Below, one piece after another: positions 6,566-13,192 of a stretch of DNA of 30,069 bases (positions within the stretch are counted from its first letter, which is position 1; each line of letters starts with the position of its first letter). The notes below the pieces were generated by a model. The model made no database searches, was not told the origin of the DNA, and saw only the letters and a list, made by a program, of their open reading frames with translations. Source of the stretch: a virus; IMG/VR virus record IMGVR_UViG_3300010885_022088, positions 1 through 30,069 of that record, one strand, 5' to 3'. The translations under genes were made by a program, and so were the position numbers.

Positions 6566-6756
6566 CTTGGTGGATGATTGCTTACATTTTTTATAATGGA
6601 GATTTAAAGGCAAGGATTGTTCACGTACATCCATCTAAGTATGAGTGTATGATGGACGGTAAAGAACAGACAACATTTTATAGCAAGCTTAGAGGCACTG
6701 TATTATATTACTGTATGTATGAAAGATATCCTGAAATATTTCCAAAAGAAAAATGA
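6562..6756 (+). CDS. small hypothetical protein at the end of the curli block
   Basis: 64 residues starting inside the cyclase stop (ATGA), so probably translated by coupling. It begins MTWWMIAYIFYNGDLKARI, a possible short membrane-facing beta or helix segment, then a Cys-containing polar region. I do not recognise it. The pattern of an aromatic start followed by H-P-S-K-x-x-C resembles small periplasmic hypotheticals, but that is only an impression. Confidence 0.55.
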   Translation: MTWWMIAYIFYNGDLKARIVHVHPSKYECMMDGKEQTTFYSKLRGTVLYYCMYERYPEIFPKEK

Positions 6757-6771
6757 CTGATGTATCAGTCA
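6744..6771 (-). terminator. intrinsic terminator in the convergent gap
   Basis: A perfect 7-bp hairpin, TGACTGA with TCAGTCA, loop TACA, is followed on the minus strand by TTTTTCTTTT. It overlaps the stop of the 6769-6978 gene and ends its transcript. On the plus strand the same hairpin lacks a T-run, so it may only slow transcription from the curli block. Confidence 0.7.
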
Positions 6772-6978
6772 ATAGCAATCGTAATAATCACCATTATCTG
6801 TAATAACCACTAAGCTACGTTTAGACTCTTCACCACAAACACAACTAGCTAATCTCAATGCTTCCTTTTCATTCCTTGTATTAAATGTAAGGAAGAACAT
6901 ATATTCATCATCATCTTCGTCATCCATTCTACATGGTATGGCATAGAATGTGTTTCTATTCTTGTCTTCTTGTTCCAT
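6769..6978 (-). CDS. small acidic hypothetical protein
   Basis: 69 residues, very acidic (EQEDK, DDEDDDEY, TDNGDYYDCY) with three Cys including CVCGEES. I do not recognise it. It is supported by its own strong promoter 48 bases upstream and a terminator at its stop. The ribosome-binding site is weak (AGAAAGA). The small acidic make-up is common among phage early proteins that bind host factors, but no function can be assigned. Confidence 0.7.
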   Translation of the reverse strand: MEQEDKNRNTFYAIPCRMDDEDDDEYMFFLTFNTRNEKEALRLASCVCGEESKRSLVVITDNGDYYDCY

Positions 6979-7025
6979 GTGAGTCTTTCTGTAATATGTT
7001 AGTAATATTTCATGCCGACAAACGG

Positions 7026-7054
7026 ATTATAACGGCAGTTGCAACTCGTGTAAA
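7026..7054 (-). promoter_or_regulatory. sigma70-like promoter for 6769-6978
   Basis: TTTACA (7054-7049), 17 bases, TATAAT (7031-7026) on the minus strand. The -35 and the next three bases (TTTACACGA) resemble the repeated TTGACACGA promoter family seen between 12775 and 20403. Confidence 0.8.
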
Positions 7055-7055
7055 G

Positions 7056-7094
7056 TAAAAAAATGGGGGCATCATTAAAAAATGTCGCCCCCAT
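7056..7094 (-). terminator. strong intrinsic terminator after the GP88-like gene
   Basis: The stem ATGGGGGC/GCCCCCAT, with an inner AATG/CATT pairing, is followed on the minus strand by seven T. It lies 46 bases beyond the stop at 7140 and just upstream of the next promoter. Confidence 0.88.
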
Positions 7095-7139
7095 AAGTTT
7101 TTATATTTTACTTTTATTATTATATATCATTATTGAACC

Positions 7140-8384
7140 TTACTTATTGATACGAATGATACCATCTTTATCAACTGGATTGGCAAATTTACCAGCTTCT
7201 TCGTTCTTAATGCCCTTAAGCTGTAGACCAGACACAACTCCATGTCCCTTCTTGCCTTCAGTTCTGCCGATTGATTCATGACGGTCAAATGTGTTGTCAT
7301 CCTTATCGCCATTTACGATTGGATAACGAGTGCCTGTCTTAACGTCTTCAACGTGTGTTGGATGTGGAATTTTCTTACCACGGTGATAAACCATCGCAAC
7401 CACGTGGCCTCTCTTCAAGGTATCTACAGCAGCCTTATCGTTTGATTCAGCGTGATCCGTACCTGTGTGTGATAGGGTAAGGTGATAGTTCTTTGGTAGA
7501 TCAGGATGGCCTACACGATTAGAGAGCTTGGTATAGTCATAGAATTGAGCATCTGGATGACGATCAAATAGTTGTGGAGCATGTTTTTCCCATGAGATAT
7601 CTGAAGTCACGTTTAGACGCACACCGGGCTTCATGCCCTTCTTAGCGGCATTCTTGACGTGATTGCCGATTTCGTTGTCTAGGATACGTGCAGCATGTTC
7701 AGGATGCTTTGCAATGAAGTGTGTTCTGATAACCTTGCTTGATAGAGCAGCATCTGGGTACTGACGATTGCCACCAGCAGTAAGACCAAGGCAACCCCTC
7801 TTACATTCAGTTGATGCCTTAACGCATGAGTTAAAGCCATGTAGACCTGATGTTGTATGTGGAGCTAGTGTTAGACCTTTGGTTAGAACGCCCTCACCAG
7901 AAGATTTTTCTGTCTTCATGTTTTCGCCCAAAAGGGGAAACTTGCTCTTGAAACCACGTGACTTAGCAAAATCGCTTAGAACCTTATGTGATTCTGAAAG
8001 CTTTGCTCTTGATTCCTTTGGAGTTTCATTTGCCATTGATTTGAATGTTGATTGAAAGCCTTCACCAATACGCTTATGGACGTTTCCCGCTGGAATGTCT
8101 CTACGGCCCATATCAATAAGATTACGTGTCTTAGGCAAATTCATTGAAGGATGTGCAGCTTCATCAGGATTAAATTTTGGCTGGCTTACATCCATAACAT
8201 CTCTTTTACGTTCCTCTTCTTCAATCTGATCATAATACTCAGCAGCTTCGTTGAGAAGCTTGGTAGGATCAGAAGGACCACTAAGGTGGAAAAGGAAGTT
8301 GTGAAGATTTTCTGGGACACCAGGAAGTGTTGTAAGTGCAGTGCTACCAGTTGCTTCAGTCATGAAAGATTTAAAATTAATCAT
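7140..8384 (-). CDS. GP88-type domain protein with capsid-targeting-like N-terminus
   Basis: 414 residues. Residues 1-11 (MINFKSFMTEA) resemble the T4 capsid-targeting peptide (MKTYQEFIAEA), cut by the prohead protease after Glu. From about residue 165 to 400 it matches, from memory, the phage gene-product-88 family: a Cys cluster at 187, 194 and 198 (SCVKASTECKRGC), VTSDISWE, QFYDYTKLSNR, YHLTLSHTG, and a C-terminal VNGDKDDNTFDRHESIG followed by VVSGLQLKG. The spaced Cys could bind metal or an Fe-S centre. A perfect late promoter lies 40 bases upstream and a terminator downstream. I infer a virion-packaged, possibly injected protein; the biochemical activity is unknown. Confidence 0.75.
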   Translation of the reverse strand: MINFKSFMTEATGSTALTTLPGVPENLHNFLFHLSGPSDPTKLLNEAAEYYDQIEEEERKRDVMDVSQPKFNPDEAAHPSMNLPKTRNLIDMGRRDIPAGNVHKRIGEGFQSTFKSMANETPKESRAKLSESHKVLSDFAKSRGFKSKFPLLGENMKTEKSSGEGVLTKGLTLAPHTTSGLHGFNSCVKASTECKRGCLGLTAGGNRQYPDAALSSKVIRTHFIAKHPEHAARILDNEIGNHVKNAAKKGMKPGVRLNVTSDISWEKHAPQLFDRHPDAQFYDYTKLSNRVGHPDLPKNYHLTLSHTGTDHAESNDKAAVDTLKRGHVVAMVYHRGKKIPHPTHVEDVKTGTRYPIVNGDKDDNTFDRHESIGRTEGKKGHGVVSGLQLKGIKNEEAGKFANPVDKDGIIRINK

Positions 8385-8423
8385 TTATTTGGATTCCTTT
8401 AGGTATATGAACATATTCATATG

Positions 8424-8431
8424 TATTTATA
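8424..8431 (-). promoter_or_regulatory. T4-type late promoter element TATAAATA
   Basis: Perfect TATAAATA on the minus strand, 40 bases upstream of the ATG at 8384. It is the clearest late signal in the window and marks the GP88-like gene as late. Confidence 0.75.
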
Positions 8432-8434
8432 ATA

Positions 8435-9304
8435 TTAACGGTTGCCGTATTGTTTCTTTCTAGCATCTCTATACGCACGTTCAACTTCATTACTGAAGCC
8501 ATGATCACGTGCTACAATATGTTCTTGACCAGTAACAGGGTGTTTCCATACTCCAAGATTTTTTTGCTGTCTATAATCAGCAGGGGAATTGCCTGTATTG
8601 CCATGATAATCAAGAAACTTTTGTACAAGCGGATGTTGTTCAATATGATCCATATGTCTTTCGTGATTATCAGTACTTTTCCAATGATTACCAATATTAC
8701 GATTATGAAAACGTAGGAGAGTGCTTGTAAAATCATCATGAGTTATACCCTGTGGATACTCTTTTGTTTTGGTTAGCTTCTTCCAATCCCCAGCTTTAAT
8801 ATCACGTGCATGACCTATTTTAGTCCACTGATGATCCTTATCATCATGGTCAACAAGTGGTGGAAAAATGCCTTCATCATTTGTTTCGAAATGACCATGA
8901 CCTTTGTCTGTCAATGTGCGATAGTTACTGTTCACCCAATGATCCCCACCTTCAGCATGATTTTGCATTGCACCAAGGTGAAGCCCATCATGTTCTTTTG
9001 AATTGTGAAACCTGTCTAATGGGGAACGAATAGCAACCTTTGTGCCAACTTTCATAGGTACAATCTTCTTGTCTACAATGATATTCTCAGGCTCTGCATG
9101 TTGCATGTAAGCACGAGAAGAACCTTTAGGCATGTTACCTTCAATGCCTGTTTTTTCACCACGTGATGTAAGGTCTTTGATCTTATCAGCAAGTTGCTTT
9201 TGTTTAGTTTTTCTACTAGAACCTGTACGAACCACATCCTGAAGTTCTGGGTGGAGATTTTCAACAATAACATTGTCCATAAAATCTTTAAAATTGGTCA
9301 GCAT
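8435..9304 (-). CDS. His-rich basic protein with capsid-targeting-like N-terminus
   Basis: 289 residues. It starts MLTNFKDFMDNVIVEN, related to the N-termini of both neighbours (N-F-K-x-F-M) and to the T4 capsid-targeting peptide; a Glu occurs at residue 15. The remainder is rich in His, Lys and Asp (GHGHFETNDEG, WKSTDNHERHMDHIEQH) and ends with HIVARDHGFSNEVERAYRDARKK. I do not recognise the fold; the His/Asp clusters might bind metal or DNA. It starts 4 bases after the stop of the 9309-9776 gene and is probably read from the same late promoter. It is a probable internal virion protein, by inference only. Confidence 0.7.
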   Translation of the reverse strand: MLTNFKDFMDNVIVENLHPELQDVVRTGSSRKTKQKQLADKIKDLTSRGEKTGIEGNMPKGSSRAYMQHAEPENIIVDKKIVPMKVGTKVAIRSPLDRFHNSKEHDGLHLGAMQNHAEGGDHWVNSNYRTLTDKGHGHFETNDEGIFPPLVDHDDKDHQWTKIGHARDIKAGDWKKLTKTKEYPQGITHDDFTSTLLRFHNRNIGNHWKSTDNHERHMDHIEQHPLVQKFLDYHGNTGNSPADYRQQKNLGVWKHPVTGQEHIVARDHGFSNEVERAYRDARKKQYGNR

Positions 9305-9308
9305 TATA

Positions 9309-9776
9309 TTATACTTTCTGAATATTTGCGATTATGTGAGTATCACCTTTAAGTCTCGCTGCTACAATTCTATGATGACCATCTATAACATAATGCTTAT
9401 TGTTATGATGTAGTACTAAAATAGGATTTTCATCATTGATTTTTTCTTTTGCCTTTTTAGAATTCCAATCAGTAAAGGCTTGTGATGGGATTAATTTTTT
9501 TATATCAATTCGTGTTTTATTTGGTTCATTAATTTTTGGATCAAATACGTCTGTGCCTCTTTCGGCCTTAGCTTTATATGCACTCATTCCAGTATAATCT
9601 GGTTTAGAACCGCTTATCAGTTTGTGTGATGGTGAAGACAACGCTTTATTCTGCATATAGCTTGGTGGTTGTTTTACCCAATCTTTTTTTGATTTGTCAG
9701 CTAATCGATCACCAAGCTTTAATGCTCTATCAATAGTTCTAGTAGCCTCATCAAAAAATTCTTTAAAAGTTTTCAT
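9309..9776 (-). CDS. ParB/Srx-like domain protein with capsid-targeting-like N-terminus
   Basis: 155 residues. The first 13 (MKTFKEFFDEATR) are the closest of the three to the T4 capsid-targeting peptide MKTYQEFIAEA. The C-terminal part (about 88-155) ends with a ParB/sulfiredoxin-like signature: KKLIPSQAF, PILVLHHNNKHYVIDGHHRIVAARLKG with D-G-H-H-R at 132-136. In that superfamily this segment binds or hydrolyses nucleotide, and several phage and toxin members are nucleases. GGAG lies 5 bases before the ATG and a near-perfect late promoter 23 bases upstream. I infer a packaged enzyme of ParB-like fold. Confidence 0.75.
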   Translation of the reverse strand: MKTFKEFFDEATRTIDRALKLGDRLADKSKKDWVKQPPSYMQNKALSSPSHKLISGSKPDYTGMSAYKAKAERGTDVFDPKINEPNKTRIDIKKLIPSQAFTDWNSKKAKEKINDENPILVLHHNNKHYVIDGHHRIVAARLKGDTHIIANIQKV

Positions 9777-9798
9777 GGTTTCTCCATTAGGTTTGTAT

Positions 9799-9806
9799 TA
9801 TTTATC
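9799..9806 (-). promoter_or_regulatory. late-promoter-like element GATAAATA
   Basis: One mismatch from TATAAATA, followed by ATACAAACC and the GGAG of the 9309-9776 gene. It likely drives both 9309-9776 and 8435-9304. Confidence 0.55.
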
Positions 9807-9811
9807 AAAAC

Positions 9812-9843
9812 AAAAAAAAGGGAGGATTGCTCCCCCCTTTTTT
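9812..9843 (-). terminator. bidirectional intrinsic terminator
   Basis: A 13-bp stem (AAAAAAGGGAGGA with TCCCCCCTTTTTT, one A-C mismatch) and loop TTGC, with T-runs on both strands. It ends the 9906-10058 transcript just before the late promoter of the next cassette. Confidence 0.85.
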
Positions 9844-9905
9844 CTGTGCTATGATGTGAGTTTTTACTTCTTGATAAGAATATCATAAATCTCTCTTATC
9901 AGAGT

Positions 9906-10058
9906 TTATGTTTCGCTGCCATCATCAAATCCAGCCTCATAAGCAGATTCCATCCATGAAAATAAAATCTGTAATTGATCTCTAGTAAACTTTCCGTATA
10001 TCAAATCCGAATCAAGAGTTTCGGAATTTTCGGCTCTCCACTTATCAAAAGCATACAT
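9906..10058 (-). CDS. small hypothetical protein (50 aa)
   Basis: MYAFDKWRAE at the start, then LDSDLIYGKFTRDQLQI and LFSWMESAYEAGFDDGSET at the end. A helical, acidic small protein I cannot name. GAGG lies 8 bases before the ATG. A promoter 34 bases upstream (consensus -10) and a strong terminator 63 bases downstream frame it as a one-gene transcription unit, which makes it very likely real despite its size. The E-x-G-F-D-D-G ending is common in small phage proteins of this kind. Confidence 0.75.
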   Translation of the reverse strand: MYAFDKWRAENSETLDSDLIYGKFTRDQLQILFSWMESAYEAGFDDGSET

Positions 10059-10091
10059 GTTTAAGTTCCTCTTCAATTGACCTTATAAACC

Positions 10092-10120
10092 ATTATAACA
10101 TACTTTTAGAAATAAGTCAA
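10092..10120 (-). promoter_or_regulatory. sigma70 promoter for the 50-aa gene
   Basis: TTGACT (10120-10115), 17 bases, TATAAT (10097-10092). Strong, and positioned directly after the terminator of the SPFH operon. Confidence 0.85.
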
Positions 10121-10132
10121 GCATTATTTTTA

Positions 10133-10166
10133 TAAAAAATACCCCCGACATTGCTGCTGAGGGTAT
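10133..10166 (-). terminator. intrinsic terminator of the SPFH operon
   Basis: An 8-bp stem ATACCCTC/GGGGGTAT with a 12-base loop is followed by TTTTTTA on the minus strand, 14 bases beyond the stop at 10181. Confidence 0.85.
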
Positions 10167-10180
10167 CATTATGTATGGTT

Positions 10181-11008
10181 TTACTTCTTGATAGCAATGG
10201 TAGGCAAAGGCATACCACCACCAACATACTGAGGATAATGACCATCCCACTTTTCAATCATGCGCTGAGTAAGAATCTGCGGATTTGAAGAGATAGCATT
10301 TGCTTCAATCTGTGTAGCCTTAGCACGACCTTCTGCTTCAGCAACTCTTGCACGAGCATTAGCTTCTGCCGTAGCAACATTAGCCTGAGCGGCTAGAGCC
10401 TGTTGTTCGTTAGCAATCTTCTGATTGATCTGTGCCTTGATTTGATCAGGGACACGTACTGGTGAAGCCCAATAAAGCTGTTCAACATTCAGACCAAAAG
10501 GAGCAAAGAACTTTTGAACACGTAGAAGCGACTTAGTGATAAGTTCCGCCTTACGTGAACCATAGACTTCTTCTACTGTCATGCCACTAGCTTCTTGGTT
10601 GATAGCGTCACGAATAGCAACACGCATAGGACCAGCAACAATACCATCCATATCAGTACGATACTTTTGGAACAGAATAGGAGCCTTAGTCGCATCAACA
10701 TGATAGCTAACAGCAACATCAGCGGTGACGGTCATACCATTCTTATCAGAGAAACTAAATTCCTGATTTGAAGCAGAACCTTCCTCAGTATCCTTTGTCC
10801 ATGTGTACGTATTGGTGAACACTGGATATTCATAGATGCTTGTGCCTGGTCCAGTAAAGTATGTACCAACTGGAAGAGATTCGGCGGCAACACCAGCAGA
10901 TGAACCATACTGGTCAACCTTGATACCAACATGACCCGGTTCGACACGACTACATGCGGCAAGTGAGAGAGCCGCAAGAGCAACCAGAACGATATTCTTA
11001 ATCTTCAT
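10181..11008 (-). CDS. SPFH/band-7 (prohibitin-like) lipoprotein
   Basis: 275 residues from the ATG at 11008, which has GG 9 bases upstream; an ATG at 11014 is too close to it. Lipoprotein signal ALAALSLAAC, then the SPFH domain: RVEPGHVGIKVD, LPVGTYFTGPG, SFSDKNGMTVTADVAVSYHVD, LFQKYR, VRDAI-like IRDAINQEASGMTVEEVYGSRK. A long Ala/Glu helix follows (ANVATAEANARARVAEAEGRAKATQ), typical of band-7 oligomers. Such proteins form membrane rings that protect or scaffold proteases and envelope complexes. It is the last gene of a four-gene membrane operon (11684 to 10181). A role in envelope remodelling or superinfection control is inference. Confidence 0.88.
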   Translation of the reverse strand: MKIKNIVLVALAALSLAACSRVEPGHVGIKVDQYGSSAGVAAESLPVGTYFTGPGTSIYEYPVFTNTYTWTKDTEEGSASNQEFSFSDKNGMTVTADVAVSYHVDATKAPILFQKYRTDMDGIVAGPMRVAIRDAINQEASGMTVEEVYGSRKAELITKSLLRVQKFFAPFGLNVEQLYWASPVRVPDQIKAQINQKIANEQQALAAQANVATAEANARARVAEAEGRAKATQIEANAISSNPQILTQRMIEKWDGHYPQYVGGGMPLPTIAIKK

Positions 11009-11210
11009 TAACATTTTCCTTTTTGGTGGATTTCATAATTTTGTTAATTACACCAATAACAATACTGGCGATAACGCACACAACGGTAACAGCAATTACA
11101 ATTCCAAAATCTGAGTGTGCATTGATCAGAAACTGAAATAGTTTGGGTATTAGGAAGAACACTGCAAATGCACCCAAAGGCAATGCAGCGTATTTCATAG
11201 AAATCTTCAT
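10998..11210 (-). CDS. small two-span membrane protein
   Basis: 70 residues with two hydrophobic spans (about 8-28 and 34-58) and a charged Lys/Glu/Asp tail. I do not recognise a family. Its ATG overlaps the previous stop (ATGA) and its end overlaps the SPFH start, so the three membrane genes are translationally coupled and probably act together. Confidence 0.8.
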   Translation of the reverse strand: MKISMKYAALPLGAFAVFFLIPKLFQFLINAHSDFGIVIAVTVVCVIASIVIGVINKIMKSTKKENVNED

Positions 11211-11428
11211 GGCTTACGCTTCCTAACATTGATGTTAGCGCCAGTAATCATAGCAATAATTACAACGATGATACCAATACCAAGAATGATTGCCAGAGGA
11301 ATCCACATAGGAGCAAGCACCCACCACCAAGACCATGCAATATGACCAGTGAGCTTAAGGGTGATAAAGATCAGGGTGAGAATTCCCAAGAAGGGAAAGT
11401 TTACTGATACAGAACTTGATTCAGACAT
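11207..11428 (-). CDS. small membrane protein, 'transmembrane Fragile-X-F' type
   Basis: 73 residues from ATG 11428 (AAAGGAAATAAT upstream). It contains FLGILTLIFITLKLTGHIAWSWWWVLAPMWIPLAIIL, in two spans. The LKLTG-x-I-xWSWWWVL-P-WIP core is the signature of small phage membrane proteins annotated as Fragile-X-F; their function is unknown. It lies between the 81-aa protein and the second membrane protein in the SPFH operon. Confidence 0.85.
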   Translation of the reverse strand: MSESSSVSVNFPFLGILTLIFITLKLTGHIAWSWWWVLAPMWIPLAIILGIGIIVVIIAMITGANINVRKRKP

Positions 11429-11438
11429 ATTATTTCCT

Positions 11439-11684
11439 TTACTTTTTTTCAGCGCCAAGTTCAATTAGTGTCTTACGTACATCAGACACTTGGCGGTGTT
11501 TTCCTCGCCAATCACCGATTGTCTTTGAGAAAAGAACAAACCGTGATTTGTTGTTGACAGTCAGATAGAACTTAATGTGCTTACCTGCATTGTCGATACG
11601 AAACTCAACATCTTTCCATTTGTTAAGTTCTTTAACTAAACCGGGATTATCAAGTTTGCTAAGAGCAATCATGTCACACTCCAT
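11439..11684 (-). CDS. small basic protein, possibly HicA/dsRBD-like fold
   Basis: 81 residues from ATG 11684 (GAAGG 10 bases upstream). The open frame continues upstream to 11729 but those codons lie over the promoter, so the shorter form is chosen. It has an N-terminal helix, then VEFRIDNAGKHIKFYLTVNNKSRFVLFSKTIGDWRGKHRQVSDVRKTLIELG. This beta-strand block followed by a basic helix resembles small HicA-like RNA-binding proteins of phages, including the G-KH strand. That is a fold-level impression only. It is the first gene of the SPFH operon. Confidence 0.75.
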   Translation of the reverse strand: MECDMIALSKLDNPGLVKELNKWKDVEFRIDNAGKHIKFYLTVNNKSRFVLFSKTIGDWRGKHRQVSDVRKTLIELGAEKK

Positions 11685-11697
11685 TTTCGTTAAACCT

Positions 11698-11726
11698 TCA
11701 ATAGCTGAGTAAATCAGGTCTGTCAA
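11698..11726 (-). promoter_or_regulatory. sigma70 promoter of the SPFH operon
   Basis: TTGACA (11726-11721), 17 bases, TATTGA (11703-11698). The -35 begins two bases after the T-run of the preceding terminator. Confidence 0.75.
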
Positions 11727-11727
11727 C

Positions 11728-11755
11728 AAAAAAGGTTGGGGGGATTTCTCCCCCC
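11728..11755 (-). terminator. intrinsic terminator after the DUF932 gene
   Basis: Perfect GGGGGGA/TCCCCCC stem with a GAAA loop, then AACC and TTTTTT on the minus strand, 6 bases after the DUF932 stop. Confidence 0.85.
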
Positions 11756-11761
11756 TTCCAA

Positions 11762-12724
11762 TTAGGATGCTTCAGCCATCTCTACAGCGGTCTGAAGAGC
11801 CTTGGTCTTAAGGTTCTTGTTGACACCGTACCATGCGTTGTGGAGGCGGTTGTCAGCGGTACGACCCATGACGTGATCGGTCATGAAGGTCACAGCGTTA
11901 AAAGCTTGCCACCATGTACCTTCGCCAAGTTCAGCACCAGGCTGGATGTGGAGGGCTTCTAGAGCGGTACGTGCATTGAGGGACAGTTCCTTCTTTGCTT
12001 CTTCCTTAGTCGTAACAACAGGGAAGACACGCTTGAAGTAGTCAACAATGTTCTCATTGCTGAAACGCTTCTGCGACAGGTACTGAGCCATTTCCTTGTA
12101 GGTGCTCAGCTTTTCCTTGGCAACGCCAAGAGCTTCCTTCACCATGTCACCGTCAAACTGACGTGCATGGCTGATCTTGACCATATTTTTGCTCTTCATG
12201 TTGAGCGAGAGGGTCAAGGTGTTGTTGCACACAACACGAATTGGAGTGAAGCGAACGTCAATCGACTGACCATACTGGTGAGGATTGGTGAAGTGCAGGT
12301 AAGCATCGACCTGATCACGACCACCAAAGAGTTCGAAGCTATCCTTGACCTTAGCCAAAGCCCAAACAATCTTGCCGTCCTTGAGCGAACCAGCAGTGTG
12401 CATTTCCATGTCACCAGCAGCAACGAAGTCATTGAAGAATTCGAAAGCTTCAGTGTTCTGGCAAGGGTTCCAATCGTCAGAGACGATATCCAGAATGCTG
12501 TTGTCCGTGTTGCGGATCAGTGCCGAACGGCCAATATCAACCTGTTCACCATCGATGTTGACGAAGGCAGGAGCCTTGCTAACCGACCAATCAAGACCAG
12601 CAGCCTTAAGCATCTGATCAGGGGTAAGGTCATTCGAAACCTTAACACCAAGACCGTGCCAAGGGGTTTCACCAGCGTAAGCCATCTGAGCAACGCCATT
12701 GAGCATTTCAAGTTCATGAGACAT
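11762..12724 (-). CDS. DUF932 phage/plasmid-like protein
   Basis: 320 residues. It opens MSHELEMLNGVAQMAYAGETPWHGLG, the signature start of DUF932 proteins, and continues with RNTDNSILDIVSDDWNPCQN (typical R-x-D-x-x-LG-V-x-x-x-Y-x-P-x-Q-N region), GSLKDGKIVWALAKV, TNPHQYGQSIDVRFTPIRVVCNNTLTLSL and the C-terminal GTWWQAFNAVTFMTDHVMGR. The family is widespread on phages and plasmids; its function is unknown, with anti-restriction or DNA-associated roles suggested by context elsewhere. It is a single-gene unit with a family promoter, a 5' hairpin leader and a terminator. Confidence 0.92.
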   Translation of the reverse strand: MSHELEMLNGVAQMAYAGETPWHGLGVKVSNDLTPDQMLKAAGLDWSVSKAPAFVNIDGEQVDIGRSALIRNTDNSILDIVSDDWNPCQNTEAFEFFNDFVAAGDMEMHTAGSLKDGKIVWALAKVKDSFELFGGRDQVDAYLHFTNPHQYGQSIDVRFTPIRVVCNNTLTLSLNMKSKNMVKISHARQFDGDMVKEALGVAKEKLSTYKEMAQYLSQKRFSNENIVDYFKRVFPVVTTKEEAKKELSLNARTALEALHIQPGAELGEGTWWQAFNAVTFMTDHVMGRTADNRLHNAWYGVNKNLKTKALQTAVEMAEAS

Positions 12725-12745
12725 AATATAATTTCCTTCAAGTAG

Positions 12746-12767
12746 TCAGTGGCACATCGCCATCTGA
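12746..12767 (-). promoter_or_regulatory. 5'-terminal mRNA hairpin of the DUF932 gene
   Basis: TCAGATGGCGATGTGCCACTGA on the minus strand folds as TCA/TGA and TGGC/GCCA with a GATGT loop. It begins where the promoter at 12775-12803 should start transcription, so it would cap the 5' end of the message and could stabilise it. Confidence 0.5.
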
Positions 12768-12774
12768 TGAATTG

Positions 12775-12803
12775 GTTTTAGAATAGTTTTTGATTCGTGT
12801 CAA
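12775..12803 (-). promoter_or_regulatory. family promoter (TTGACACGAATCA) for DUF932
   Basis: TTGACA (12803-12798), 17 bases, TAAAAC (12780-12775). The spacer begins CGAATCA. The upstream flank AACTAAAATTAGTTG is almost the same as that of the 13471 promoter, an AT-rich UP-like element. Confidence 0.75.
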
Positions 12804-12831
12804 CAACTAATTTTAGTTTTTTTTAGTCTTC

Positions 12832-13191
12832 TCACCAAGGATCGTAACGATGAAATCGATGAAGTTCTTCACGAGTTTTAACAATATTTTCTTTGGTGAA
12901 TTCTTCTTTCAATTCCATAGAATCTTCTATGAGAAATTTTGTAATGTTACAGTATGCAAGAATTTTTATCTGCATATAGTCCATAAAAGGATTTGCCTGA
13001 CCTGCAAAATCTTCAACATCGCCATCTTCCCATTTAAGAAGGTCCATATCACTTTTTGTGAGGACACCAAAATTACCAGTACCATAGATGATGATGAAAA
13101 CATCGTCATCTGTACCACGTGGTCCTTTTTTACCATTATGCCTAGTAAAATAGGCCATATGTTCATCAAATAAATGTTTATATTCGTCCAT
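12832..13191 (-). CDS. hypothetical protein (119 aa)
   Basis: The ATG at 13191 has AAGGTGG about 8 bases upstream and follows the previous stop by one base. It is an acidic protein with DEHMAYFTRHNGKKGPRG, DDDVFIIIYGTGNFGVL, then DLLKWEDGDVEDFAG and a helical C-terminus. I do not recognise it. It is co-transcribed with the 62-aa protein upstream from the promoter at 13471. Confidence 0.75.
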   Translation of the reverse strand: MDEYKHLFDEHMAYFTRHNGKKGPRGTDDDVFIIIYGTGNFGVLTKSDMDLLKWEDGDVEDFAGQANPFMDYMQIKILAYCNITKFLIEDSMELKEEFTKENIVKTREELHRFHRYDPW

Positions 13192-13192
13192 G

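Noticed and set aside
10092-10124. Possible MotA box (AATGCTTGA) of a T4 middle promoter
   Set aside because: Its distance to the -10 box (19 bases) is wrong for MotA; the same bases form a good sigma70 -35 with 17-base spacing.
12167-12745. Plus-strand 192-codon frame opposite DUF932
   Set aside because: Antisense to a conserved protein family; no promoter or ribosome-binding site on that strand.
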